Source: Flavobacterium psychroterrae
GTDB taxonomy: Bacteria > Bacteroidota > Bacteroidia > Flavobacteriales > Flavobacteriaceae
Direction of reading: 5' to 3'
Length of the DNA: 64,000 nt
NCBI RefSeq assembly: GCF_018380615.1
Contig: NZ_JAGYVZ010000014.1
Span: 96,303 to 160,302 of the forward strand
Under the pieces are notes generated by a model that was given only the letters and a program-made list of their open reading frames with translations, ran no database searches and was not told the DNA's origin. Below, one piece after another: positions 24,295-33,900 of the stretch. Made by a program: the position numbers and the translations under genes. Position 1 is the stretch's first letter, and each line of letters begins with the position of its first letter.

Positions 24295-26613
24295 CTAGAA
24301 TGGATAGCCAATCGCAATATTTAGAATCAGGTTATCTTTTCGCCAAGGTCCGCTTCCGAAATCAATATCTTTAAGTACCCATCTTTCTCCTTGTGGTAAA
24401 TATGGTTTTCTTAAAGGGAACGCTAAATCTGTTCTTAGAATCAGGAATGATAAATCAAAACGTAATCCGGCTCCGGCTCCTACTGCGATATCTTTCATGA
24501 AATCTTTAGTAATTTGTCCGCCTGGTTTATTGGGATCGGCGTTTAAAAGCCAAACATTTCCTGCATCAACAAATAATGCTCCGCGAACAATACTAAAAAG
24601 TTTTGCCCTGTATTCTGTACTAAATTCTAATTTTAAATCTCCTGATTGATCCGGTAAATAATTGTTTGTTGTTTCTGTATTTAAATAACTTCCGGGTCCA
24701 AGTGATCTCGCTCTAAAAGCACGAATACTATTGGTTCCTCCCACAACAAATTGTTTTGATGTTGGCAACGCACCTGAGTTTCCGTACGGAAGTCCGGCAC
24801 CAACAATAATTCTGCTTGCCCATTCACTTTCTTTGCTCAATTTTAAATAATGCCTAAAATCTGCTTTTAACTTTACAAATTGACTAAACGGAACATCAAA
24901 TATTTTTATCGTGTCGTTCTTTTTGACATTTGCGCCTGTAACCAAACCTGTTACGTTTCCGGCTAAATCTAATTCTCCATTAAAATAGAAGGTATTTTTT
25001 TTACGCTTTTGCATTGTATTGGTGTACGTAAACGAATATGTTGGACCAAAAATCAATTGCTTTTCTATCACTTTTTTTAATGATTCATCCGCTTCTGCAT
25101 CTGCCAGATATTCTGGTGTAACGTGATTAGGGCTCACATAAGTAACGTCAAATACATTTAATTGATGCTCTTTACGAATGTTTTCTTTCCACAAGTATCC
25201 AAAAGATCCCTTAAAAGAATTCAATGCATATAATTGTGTTCTGTTTTGATATTCGTATCGCAATGTTGCTTTAGTTCTCGGAATAAATTCACTGGAACCA
25301 GCAACTTTAAAAAATGGTATAATAAATCTTGGCCACGTCAAACTGGTTTCTGTTCCCAGTTTATAAATGTTCTTACCATTATTGGTTCCCGAAAGCTGGA
25401 AATCGGCACCGCCAAAAACAGAAACGGTAAGCAATTCTGCACCGCGAAATAAGTTCCTGTTGTTCCAGTTTACATTTACTTCTGTACCGGTATAACTCGC
25501 CGAATTTGTTTTCCCTAAAACCTCAACTCTGATAAATTTCTTCGGCAAAAGCGTTAAATAATAATAGGAATCTAAACTGTTTGGAATACTGTCTGAAGGT
25601 TTAAATTCATTTTTTACAAAGCTAAAAGTTCCCAGATTTACGAAACGGTTTAATGTCAGATTATGATCTTTACGGCTGTATAAATCGCCTTTTTTGAAAT
25701 ATATTGTTCTGTCAAAAACTCTTGGTTTAAACGTATTTGCAGTATCTATAATCGTGAAATCATTGTATTGTACAATATCTTTCCTGGTATATTTAACGCT
25801 GTCTTTTGAAACTGTAAAATTTGGATAAACAATAATTTTATTGATTTTGTATGATGTAAGTGCTTTTGGCGGCGTATCTGGTTTTATTACCAGTCTTATT
25901 TTTACTTCATGATCGCCTTTACTGCTATCAACCTGCGCTAAAATATTATCCGGATTAAAGTAAAAATAACCACGTTCTTTAAGTCTGGCATCTATTCTTT
26001 CTCTTTCTGCTTTTATAATATCTAAGTCATACGGTTTGCCTACTTTCAATAAACTTCTTCGGCTTGAGCGTGCAATTATTTTTGACATTTTTAAGGAATC
26101 ATCCGGAAAAGTGACACTTGTAATAATATATTGCTTTTTAGGAATCAGCGTATATTCTGCGGTAACTCTTTTATTTCTAACGGTTGAATCTGCACTTACA
26201 CGGGTTTTAAAATAACCGCGGTTTTCTGTGAAATTTCTTAAAACCGAAGCGTTATAATCTAAATCGACTTTGCTGAAAAGTACTGGTTCTTCACCAACTT
26301 TAGTGCGGAGCCAATATCGAATCCCTTTTTGCTTTTTAGGTTCTCCTGCAAGATTATAAATCCACAATTTAGGACGTAATCCTAATATTTGTTTGTTGGG
26401 TTTAGGACGCAATAAACCTTCCAGTTCCTTCTCCAGTTCTTTTCTGTCTTTCTTTTTAATAATAGAATCTTTTACTGTCACAGAACCGCCTGTGTACAAT
26501 AAATCTCCTTCTGGTAAATATTTTGTATTGCTGCATCCAAAAACAAAAAATAAGGACAGCATCACAAAATATCTGACATATATGGTTTTGATATTGCTAT
26601 GTTTTTTGCTCAT
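24295..26613 (-). CDS. tamL: TamL: BamA/TamA-family outer-membrane lipoprotein
   Basis: This is a protein of about 772 residues. The N-terminus has a lipoprotein signal (LSLFFVFGCSNTKYLPEGD), then POTRA-like repeats (about 30-330), and a C-terminal 16-strand-type barrel ending in ILNIAIGYPF with the expected terminal aromatic. The motif FVVGGTNSIRAFRARSLGPGSY matches the barrel lid loop of TamA/BamA proteins. With TamB it forms an envelope complex for assembly of outer-membrane proteins or lipid transport; in Bacteroidota the TamA partner is this lipoprotein. I start at the ATG at 26613; the frame continues to a TTG at 26622. It overlaps the tamB 3' end by 17 bases. Confidence 0.9.
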   Translation of the reverse strand: MSKKHSNIKTIYVRYFVMLSLFFVFGCSNTKYLPEGDLLYTGGSVTVKDSIIKKKDRKELEKELEGLLRPKPNKQILGLRPKLWIYNLAGEPKKQKGIRYWLRTKVGEEPVLFSKVDLDYNASVLRNFTENRGYFKTRVSADSTVRNKRVTAEYTLIPKKQYIITSVTFPDDSLKMSKIIARSSRRSLLKVGKPYDLDIIKAERERIDARLKERGYFYFNPDNILAQVDSSKGDHEVKIRLVIKPDTPPKALTSYKINKIIVYPNFTVSKDSVKYTRKDIVQYNDFTIIDTANTFKPRVFDRTIYFKKGDLYSRKDHNLTLNRFVNLGTFSFVKNEFKPSDSIPNSLDSYYYLTLLPKKFIRVEVLGKTNSASYTGTEVNVNWNNRNLFRGAELLTVSVFGGADFQLSGTNNGKNIYKLGTETSLTWPRFIIPFFKVAGSSEFIPRTKATLRYEYQNRTQLYALNSFKGSFGYLWKENIRKEHQLNVFDVTYVSPNHVTPEYLADAEADESLKKVIEKQLIFGPTYSFTYTNTMQKRKKNTFYFNGELDLAGNVTGLVTGANVKKNDTIKIFDVPFSQFVKLKADFRHYLKLSKESEWASRIIVGAGLPYGNSGALPTSKQFVVGGTNSIRAFRARSLGPGSYLNTETTNNYLPDQSGDLKLEFSTEYRAKLFSIVRGALFVDAGNVWLLNADPNKPGGQITKDFMKDIAVGAGAGLRFDLSFLILRTDLAFPLRKPYLPQGERWVLKDIDFGSGPWRKDNLILNIAIGYPF

Positions 26614-29600
26614 TTCCTTCAATTTGATTTTCTTCTTTTTCTTTGTCTTCTTTCTCTTTCTGTTTTCTTTTTTCCTTGCGTAGTTTTTCTTCTTTAATCA
26701 TTTCCTTTTCTGCTGCACTACGATGAAAAAGCTCTCTGAATTTATTGTAACTCATTGTGATAATAAAGGCAACTCCTGTTTCAACAACCTGACCTTCGAC
26801 CGCAACCTGATATTCATTTTTTCGATACGCACGAACCATATAACGTCCGTCTTTTGTCAATTGATAATCCAGTGCAACGTCTCCGGCAATATTGGTGCTT
26901 TCTTCATTGGCGCGTTCCTGACCTTCGACAGCAAAACTGCTTCCCACGGTTACTTTTAATCTGTCGTCTAAAAGTTTTTTAGAAACTCCTACATTCAAAT
27001 CGGTTCTGTTTTCTCTGGTTCCCGTTGTATAATCATCTGTAGATTCAAGGTCAAATTCTAACTGAACTCCGGTAATTAATTCTCCTGCAAGATCATTTAA
27101 TTGTTGCGAAAGTATTTTACTCACACTTTGTCTTGCTAATGATTCTGCACTTGTTCCGCCGCTTTCACTCGCAAAAGGATTTTCGCCAATAAATCTATTC
27201 AATAATAAAAGCGCAAAAACCTGTTTGTTTAATTCTGCCGGTTCTTGTCGTAACTGTTGCAGTTTTGTTTGCGTAAGCGAAACTACATCTGTCGAGACAT
27301 CATAATTTCCGTCAGGAAGTACAATGTCAAACGTGATTTCCGGTTTCAATAATTCACCGTTCATTTTTAATAATGTCTGGAACGGAATTTTCTGTTTATA
27401 CGTATTTCTAATCGTTGGATTATCAGTTGGCAATTGGTTTCCTAATAAATCAATTGGCGCAGTTTCTACTTTATAAATCGCCGTAATGTTTAAATTTGCC
27501 ATTGTAGGCTCGCCATTCCAAATGATAGAACTTCCTTTTTGAATATCAAATTTACGTCGGATCATGTTGAAATTCATTTCATATGCTCCATCAGTAAACT
27601 CATATTTACCCGTTAAAGTTGTTTTTCCGGATGGATCAATTCCTCCTGTAAGCTGTGCTTCACCTTTTAGATTTAAATAATCTCCATTTCCTTTGTCGAT
27701 TACCAGCGTTAATTCTGCTTCTTTATCAATAGAAATTTCAACGCTTACATCCATTCCAACAAGTTGCGACTGATTCAGTTTGTTTTCCATTGCAATGGTT
27801 TGTTTCAGATACACATTATCTTCGTCAACAAACTCTACAATACCTTCACGATCAGCAATTGAAGGATCTGATTGCGGCAAAACAACGGAGAATTTAGTGT
27901 CTTTATTTATTTTGATATTTCCGCCAATAACAGGATTTTCAAGTGTTCCCTTTATGTTTAATTTAGTGTCTAAAATCAAATCGCCATAAAACAAATCGTT
28001 ATCTGCTTCTTTAGAATGTATGGCTCTAAAATCATCTGCAACAACAGTTAGACCAAAATCAAACTTGGTATAATCTGCTGATTTAATTGTTCCGTCGATT
28101 GTTAACTCGTTATCATTTTCATCATGAAAAGTAAATTTATTAAAAGTAATCAGATCATTTTGAAGCGTGATTTTTTCATTCTGAGTTTTAAAGAATGAGT
28201 TTAATTTCGCTACTCTGAAACCTGTATCCTTAAAATTTAATTCCCCATTTACTTTTGGCGCACTTGCATTTCCTGTAATTTTAAAATTTCCGTCTAAAGC
28301 TCCGGTTCCATCAGTAATATTTCCCATGGTAAAACCCTGAATACTTTTAATATTCAGATTGTTTAAATCTAAATTAAAATCAAGATTACCATCGTCCATT
28401 CTATAATTACCGGTCAGGTTCATATCATTTCCTTCTCCGGTAAGCGTGACATTTGCAGCTAATAAATTATTGGTTTTATTATCGACTTTTATGGCGATAT
28501 CACCAACAGGTTCACCTCTAAAAGCAAACTGATCTATTTTTAAATCAGATGTAAAAGTGGGTTTCGTCATTACATTTTCAACAACCGCATTTCCGTTAAT
28601 TAAACCCTGCATCAAAAGTTTATCTTTCTTGACAATGTTCATAATGGTTTCGATTTTGAAGTTTACAAAATCTACTTGCAACGGCGCATTATCCTGCTCG
28701 CCTTGTGACTGAATTTTTAATTCGTTACCGGAATTCGCTAAATAAAATTTATTGATATAAAGTCTTTTTCCTCCAAATTCAATTGTATTTTCAGGATCAA
28801 TTGTCCATTTATCATAATTCAGAATAAAGTTTTCTGCATCAATTTTAAAAATGTTTTTTGAATCTTCTGATTTAAATTCTCCGGCAATAAAATACTGTTG
28901 TTTGTCTTTGGTATCTTTTACTTCAAGGGCATAAGTCAAATTATTATTTTCGACTTTTCCTGACAAACTTGTAAACGGAATTTTTAAGGAACCGCTTTCA
29001 ATTGTAGCCACAGAAATCATGTATTCTAATGCATTTTCTTTGGCTTCGATATTTATTTTCCCGTCGGCAATTGTGTTTTCAGCATAAACAATTCTTGGGA
29101 TTGTACCTTTTATTTCTAATGAATCTGTTACGTTATTGTATTTTCCGGTAATATTTATAGGTTCTAAACCTGTCAATTTCGGAACCAGTTTAAAAAGTAT
29201 CGGGTCATTGTCAATTTTTACCGTAAATGCTAATCTTTGTTCGTCTGCTTCTCCATTTACTTTCGGATTTTTTAAATCAATATATTTCGATAATGATTTT
29301 TCTATTGCCGATGTTAAGGTTGTTAGTTTGTATTTTCCGTCTATTTCTGCTTTTAAAAACTGAGAAGATATTTTGATATTATTTCGGGTATTATCAGCAA
29401 AAGCAATTACACGAACCGAATCTAAAACAATTGGTTCTGCTTCTTGTAAAACCTGAACGTTCGACAGGAAAACTTTTCCATTTAAAAAATCAGGATTACT
29501 ATTGGCAATATCTGCATCGACATTTCCGCGCAGTTTCATTGGTCCGGCGTGAAGATTCAGTTTTTCTAAATCGGCAATATCAAGATTTAATTTTAATTTT

Positions 29601-31687
29601 ATCGATGGATATTTGTCTTTTGTATCCCCGCTTGCCACAAGATCAAAATGCAAATTAGGATCTTTCATTCCTGATTTTACAGCAAATGATCCGTTTGCGA
29701 TATTTCCTTTTAAAGCTAAATCTCTATAGGTATATTTATTAAAAACTGCTTTCTGAACTAATCCATCAACTTGTGCCTGAGCCGTTTTTGGGTCTAAACC
29801 ATTTCCTTTTACTTTCGCTTTAAGCGTAATTTTTCCAATGGAATCGTTTTTTATTAATTTTCCTAAATCAAAATCCAGCAAATAAACCGTTGCATCGTAT
29901 TTCTCTTTTTTCTTAACGCGCTGATCAAATAAACCATCAACTTTTGCATTTCCGAAACTACTGTTTAGAGCCAGATTGGTTTTGAAATTCTGAACTGAAC
30001 CTTTGAATTTTCCCTGTAGATTTAATTGCGAAGGAAGTTGAATGTTCTTGGGAATTGTTCCTGCTGGAATAAACGAATATATATCTTTTGAAGTACTTGA
30101 AAGTTTCTTGATATTTACGTCATAATAGGCTTTTTTGGCATCCGGCAAACCTTTGATTTTTCCCGAAAGAGAAACTTTAGTCGTTCCTATTCCGCTCATT
30201 TCGAATTGCGGAATATCAAGATCTTTTATTTTTCCGCTTAAGCGTGTATTCAGATATAAAATTGCATTTGGATTGCTTTTAAACGGATTTGTCTTTTGTA
30301 AATCAGGCGCAAATAATAAGATGTCTTTAAAACCAATTTTTGACTGATTTAGATTCGCATCTACCGAAAGATTTCCTAAATCTTTAGAAATTGTCGCAAT
30401 CGAAGCATAAGCAACCTTGACTTTATTTTGAAGTAAAGTCTGTGGCGTTTTTAAATACAAATCGTTTAAATAAGCATTTTTAGGTCCGTAAAAAAAGTTA
30501 GTTTTTAAGGACTGAATTTGTAATCCGCTTTTATCGTTTGCCGTTAATGCTTTTATATTTCCTGAAATTGTATCATTTCCATAATATAATTTCTCCGCTT
30601 GTAATTTAAAATTATTTAAATCAAGATGACTGTAATCAATTCCTTTTACGACAGGTTTTGAATCCATATTATCAAATTTGAAAGCGATATCCTGAATATC
30701 AACATCGTTCAGTTTTACTTTCCAGCCTGCTTGTTTGATTGCCGTTGAATCTAAATCCGGAGTTTTTATTTGTTTGTCTTTTGATCCTAATCTTAGATTC
30801 CCTTTTAGATTTTTTAATTCGAAAGTATCGAAATCTAAAAGCTGATTGTTTAAGTCGATTTTGTTAACCGATAAATCAAGATTCCCCAATTTTATTCCCG
30901 AATCTAATTTGGAATCTTTATTATCATAAGCAATATCAATTTTAGACAAACTGATTTTGCCTAATTTTAAATTGAAGTCTTTTCTTTTGGAAATAGTGTC
31001 GACAGTTTCTACTGAAACTTCGGCGATTTTTTGAACAACATCCTGATCTAAAACTAATTTTAATCCGTCTAACTTAATATTCGGAATATCAAATTTCATT
31101 TTATCGAGATCGAATTCCTTAAATTTTGTATCAAAATGTGTCAGGTTTACTTTGATATCATTTTTAGCAAAATCATCTTTAAAATTGAATTTAACATTAT
31201 CAAGATTCACATCTACCACTGATATTTTGAAGGGTTTGCTATCAGGATCTTCAACTTTTTGTTCTTTTGATTCGAAAGCTTTTATGATATAATCGAAATT
31301 GAAAACGCCGTCTTTATTTCTGGAAATATTTGCCGTTACATTTTCAAGTGAAACCGAATTAATTTCTAATTCGCTGCTTATCAATTTAAAAAGATCTACA
31401 TCAACCTCTAAACGTTTTCCTGCTAATAAAGTATCTTTTTTTTGATCTTCAAAATAGAAACCTTCAAGAACTACATCTTTAGGGAATTTAATAGAAATAT
31501 GATCTAAGGAAACTTTGGTTTTTATCTTGTTATGAAGATAGGTTATCGCCTTATCCTTTGCGTAATTTTGAATCGATGGAACCTGAATTAAAACTATTAT
31601 AAGCAATAAAAGTGCAATAATAGAACCCACGCACCAAAGCAGTATACGTAGTGTTTTTTTAAGAAAATGAATTCGTTTTTTATTCAT
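26597..31687 (-). CDS. tamB: TamB: translocation/assembly module protein
   Basis: This is a 1696-residue protein with an N-terminal signal anchor (about 10-32, LWCVGSIIALLLLIIVLI), then over 1300 residues of repeating beta-strand segments (the AsmA/TamB-type bridge), and a C-terminal DUF490 domain (about 1250-1640) with QVFALLLLNRFIG and GVQLEFDLESTDDY. TamB spans the periplasm and works with the TamL barrel encoded by the overlapping downstream gene. The last 40 residues are a highly charged Lys/Glu tail (KEKEDKEKEEN), usual for Bacteroidota members. Strand and overlap show one transcript. Confidence 0.93.
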   Translation of the reverse strand: MNKKRIHFLKKTLRILLWCVGSIIALLLLIIVLIQVPSIQNYAKDKAITYLHNKIKTKVSLDHISIKFPKDVVLEGFYFEDQKKDTLLAGKRLEVDVDLFKLISSELEINSVSLENVTANISRNKDGVFNFDYIIKAFESKEQKVEDPDSKPFKISVVDVNLDNVKFNFKDDFAKNDIKVNLTHFDTKFKEFDLDKMKFDIPNIKLDGLKLVLDQDVVQKIAEVSVETVDTISKRKDFNLKLGKISLSKIDIAYDNKDSKLDSGIKLGNLDLSVNKIDLNNQLLDFDTFELKNLKGNLRLGSKDKQIKTPDLDSTAIKQAGWKVKLNDVDIQDIAFKFDNMDSKPVVKGIDYSHLDLNNFKLQAEKLYYGNDTISGNIKALTANDKSGLQIQSLKTNFFYGPKNAYLNDLYLKTPQTLLQNKVKVAYASIATISKDLGNLSVDANLNQSKIGFKDILLFAPDLQKTNPFKSNPNAILYLNTRLSGKIKDLDIPQFEMSGIGTTKVSLSGKIKGLPDAKKAYYDVNIKKLSSTSKDIYSFIPAGTIPKNIQLPSQLNLQGKFKGSVQNFKTNLALNSSFGNAKVDGLFDQRVKKKEKYDATVYLLDFDLGKLIKNDSIGKITLKAKVKGNGLDPKTAQAQVDGLVQKAVFNKYTYRDLALKGNIANGSFAVKSGMKDPNLHFDLVASGDTKDKYPSIKLKLNLDIADLEKLNLHAGPMKLRGNVDADIANSNPDFLNGKVFLSNVQVLQEAEPIVLDSVRVIAFADNTRNNIKISSQFLKAEIDGKYKLTTLTSAIEKSLSKYIDLKNPKVNGEADEQRLAFTVKIDNDPILFKLVPKLTGLEPINITGKYNNVTDSLEIKGTIPRIVYAENTIADGKINIEAKENALEYMISVATIESGSLKIPFTSLSGKVENNNLTYALEVKDTKDKQQYFIAGEFKSEDSKNIFKIDAENFILNYDKWTIDPENTIEFGGKRLYINKFYLANSGNELKIQSQGEQDNAPLQVDFVNFKIETIMNIVKKDKLLMQGLINGNAVVENVMTKPTFTSDLKIDQFAFRGEPVGDIAIKVDNKTNNLLAANVTLTGEGNDMNLTGNYRMDDGNLDFNLDLNNLNIKSIQGFTMGNITDGTGALDGNFKITGNASAPKVNGELNFKDTGFRVAKLNSFFKTQNEKITLQNDLITFNKFTFHDENDNELTIDGTIKSADYTKFDFGLTVVADDFRAIHSKEADNDLFYGDLILDTKLNIKGTLENPVIGGNIKINKDTKFSVVLPQSDPSIADREGIVEFVDEDNVYLKQTIAMENKLNQSQLVGMDVSVEISIDKEAELTLVIDKGNGDYLNLKGEAQLTGGIDPSGKTTLTGKYEFTDGAYEMNFNMIRRKFDIQKGSSIIWNGEPTMANLNITAIYKVETAPIDLLGNQLPTDNPTIRNTYKQKIPFQTLLKMNGELLKPEITFDIVLPDGNYDVSTDVVSLTQTKLQQLRQEPAELNKQVFALLLLNRFIGENPFASESGGTSAESLARQSVSKILSQQLNDLAGELITGVQLEFDLESTDDYTTGTRENRTDLNVGVSKKLLDDRLKVTVGSSFAVEGQERANEESTNIAGDVALDYQLTKDGRYMVRAYRKNEYQVAVEGQVVETGVAFIITMSYNKFRELFHRSAAEKEMIKEEKLRKEKRKQKEKEDKEKEENQIEGNEQKT

Positions 31688-31935
31688 ACGTTCAATAAAA
31701 CACGTTTAAATTAAAATTGGGTTATTATAAAGCTGTACTTATACAGCCTACAAAATTGAGAATTTTAAACCTCAACAATTTACATAATTACGTGCAATTA
31801 TTCTAAAATTTTATGGACAAATAATTATTTTCTTACTTTTATTTTGCCACCAAGGCACGAAGACACTAAGTTTTTTTGACTACAATAAGTGATAATCTTT
31901 ATTATAAGAAATGAAATCGAAATGCTTTTATTAAA

Positions 31936-32892
31936 TCAAAATTTAATGTGATTCCATTTTTCCTGAATCGCATTTATCTTCTGCTGAAGTTTAGAAAGGA
32001 ATTTTTTATGCTGCTCAGATTCGGGATTGAAGCTTCGATGACGCAGACTTTTTTGAATATCTGAGATTTCCTCCATAGTTTTAATACTATTTTCTGAGAT
32101 ATAGTTCTCGCTGAATTTATGCCAGATATAATCTATCGCAACCTGATTGGGATGTAACATATCCTCGGTATAAAAACGATAATCACGAAGTTCATCCATC
32201 ATGATTTCATAGGAAGGAAAATATTCTAATTTTAGATTGTTGATTTTAGATTTTAGATTGCTGTGGAGCGAAGCAAATAAATGTGATTTGCTGAGTTGAT
32301 TTTCCGCAAAACCATCTTTGACATGTCGAACTGGTGAAACGGTGAATATGAAGTTGATATGAGGATTTAAAATCCCGATTAAATCAATTTTATTATGAAT
32401 ACTTTGCTCAATTTCATTTACTGATAATAATTGCTTTATGAATTGCTTTTGAGGTACTTTATGGCAATTGGCAACAATTTCATCGCTTTCGATATTCCTG
32501 TAAATCCAAGAAGTTCCGTAGGTAATAATAATGTGCGTGGCTTCTTTTAATTGTTTGCCGGTTTCTAGAATTGCTTTGTTTAGCGTTTCCAGTAATTCTT
32601 GTCGGTCTGAATTACTTAAATCGGAATGTACTTCGTAACTGTGCCAACGTTCGTTATAAAAAAAAACATCTTTCTCTGTATAGAATTCCTGTTTAATTAC
32701 CCGGCTAATAATTTTCTCGATCGAAACGGGATTAAAAATTATCCCAAACGGATTTGTTTGATTTTGAAATTTAAAATAATCAAATTTATCCGCCATATTT
32801 TCGGCAAAACAAGAACCAATAGAAATTATCTTTGAATTATAATCAATTTGATTATTGGTTTTAGAAATTGGGATTTGGGTTCTGAATTGCAT
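31936..32892 (-). CDS. GSCFA-domain protein
   Basis: This 318-residue protein has the family-naming motif IISIGSCFAENMADKF near the N-terminus, NPFGIIFNPVSIEKII, FIFTVSPVRHVKDG and MLHPNQVAIDYIW in order. This matches the GSCFA family (SGNH-hydrolase-like fold with Ser in GSC and Asp/His near HPN). The substrate is unknown. It is a single gene. The 248 bp between it and tamB carry only AT-rich sequence. Confidence 0.9.
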   Translation of the reverse strand: MQFRTQIPISKTNNQIDYNSKIISIGSCFAENMADKFDYFKFQNQTNPFGIIFNPVSIEKIISRVIKQEFYTEKDVFFYNERWHSYEVHSDLSNSDRQELLETLNKAILETGKQLKEATHIIITYGTSWIYRNIESDEIVANCHKVPQKQFIKQLLSVNEIEQSIHNKIDLIGILNPHINFIFTVSPVRHVKDGFAENQLSKSHLFASLHSNLKSKINNLKLEYFPSYEIMMDELRDYRFYTEDMLHPNQVAIDYIWHKFSENYISENSIKTMEEISDIQKSLRHRSFNPESEQHKKFLSKLQQKINAIQEKWNHIKF

Positions 32893-32931
32893 GGTTTTGA
32901 TTTAAACACGAATTTCACGAATTTTCACCAA

Positions 32932-32964
32932 TAAAAAAACCAAATAAAGAAGTATTTGGTTTTT
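32932..32964 (-). terminator. Intrinsic terminator of the lipoprotein gene
   Basis: Arms AAAAACCAAATA (32935-32946) and TATTTGGTTTTT (32953-32964) form a 12-bp stem with a 6-base loop. On the minus strand a T run follows. It stops the transcript of the lipoprotein gene that ends at 32989. Confidence 0.85.
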
Positions 32965-32988
32965 TATTAATTTCAAATTTTTAATAAC

Positions 32989-33780
32989 TTAATATGTGTA
33001 TCCAATTTCATACTCTATCGATTTACCGTCACTTGTAAATGATGTGCGTTTTGTTGGATAATCTTTATCATTGTAAATGTAATTGACTAAATAGACTGCA
33101 GGATTAGGGAATTCGCTATCTGTTCTATTAATTTTCAATATATTATTAGCCGAAAATTCTACCTCAGTTAATAATAAATCAAAACCCAAAATATTTTTTA
33201 AAGGGTTATTTTTAGTATCATATTCCTGAACTATCGTCGAGACAGAACTGCCTCTAATTGACTTAAATTGAACTAAATTACCATTTTTATAAGTTAAACT
33301 GCCTTCACTAACTTTTGTCTCCATTTTAGTGTCAGGGTTAACTGAGTATTCTACATATGAAATCAAATTATCAGAAGTATGTGTGTATACTGTTTTTCCA
33401 ATATATTCTCCTTCAGGATATTTAACAGTAAAAGATCTTCTTGTTACTCTCGTTTTTAATTTTCCGTTTTCATACGTATAGTTAACTTCAATATTTTTAG
33501 TTTCCAAACCTTTCGAATCTACAGCAAATTTCTCTTGTTTTGTAATAACTTTTCCTGTATAAGTAAAGACAGTTTTTGAACTTTCATCTATGCTGGTTAG
33601 TAATTTATTTCCATCATAACTTAAAGTACTTTTACTATTTGTTCCTAAATAAACAGAAGGATAAGTATAAGAAATAGTTCCAGGTAAGATAGATTTGTCT
33701 TCAGAAGATGATTTTTCATCACTGGAACACGATATTAGTAATAAAGTTAAAGCACTAAAAAGCAATAAAAGTTTTTTCAT
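32989..33780 (-). CDS. Predicted lipoprotein, unknown function
   Basis: This 263-residue protein has a type II signal peptide (LLFSALTLLLISCSSDE, Cys at about 18). The mature part shows repeated YxYxNGxL-like strands (VNYTYENGKLKTRV, GSLTYKNGNLVQF, VNYIYNDKDYPTKR), an RHS/YD-like or DUF4595-type beta repeat common in Bacteroidota surface lipoproteins. No enzyme motif is seen. It is a single gene with its own terminator. Confidence 0.8.
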   Translation of the reverse strand: MKKLLLLFSALTLLLISCSSDEKSSSEDKSILPGTISYTYPSVYLGTNSKSTLSYDGNKLLTSIDESSKTVFTYTGKVITKQEKFAVDSKGLETKNIEVNYTYENGKLKTRVTRRSFTVKYPEGEYIGKTVYTHTSDNLISYVEYSVNPDTKMETKVSEGSLTYKNGNLVQFKSIRGSSVSTIVQEYDTKNNPLKNILGFDLLLTEVEFSANNILKINRTDSEFPNPAVYLVNYIYNDKDYPTKRTSFTSDGKSIEYEIGYTY

Positions 33781-33869
33781 TTTTATAAATTTATTTTTGG
33801 TTGAGCAAATCTAATTAAAAATTACAGTTTTAATAACAAAAAGCAACTTTAGAAAGCCAAACTATTCAC

Positions 33870-33877
33870 TACTTTTG
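33870..33877 (+). promoter_or_regulatory. -7 box of the ABC exporter gene
   Basis: TACTTTTG matches TAnnTTTG and lies 23 bp before the ATG at 33901. A -33 TTG is not clear. Confidence 0.5.
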
Positions 33878-33900
33878 CATCTCTAAATTCAAACTCACAT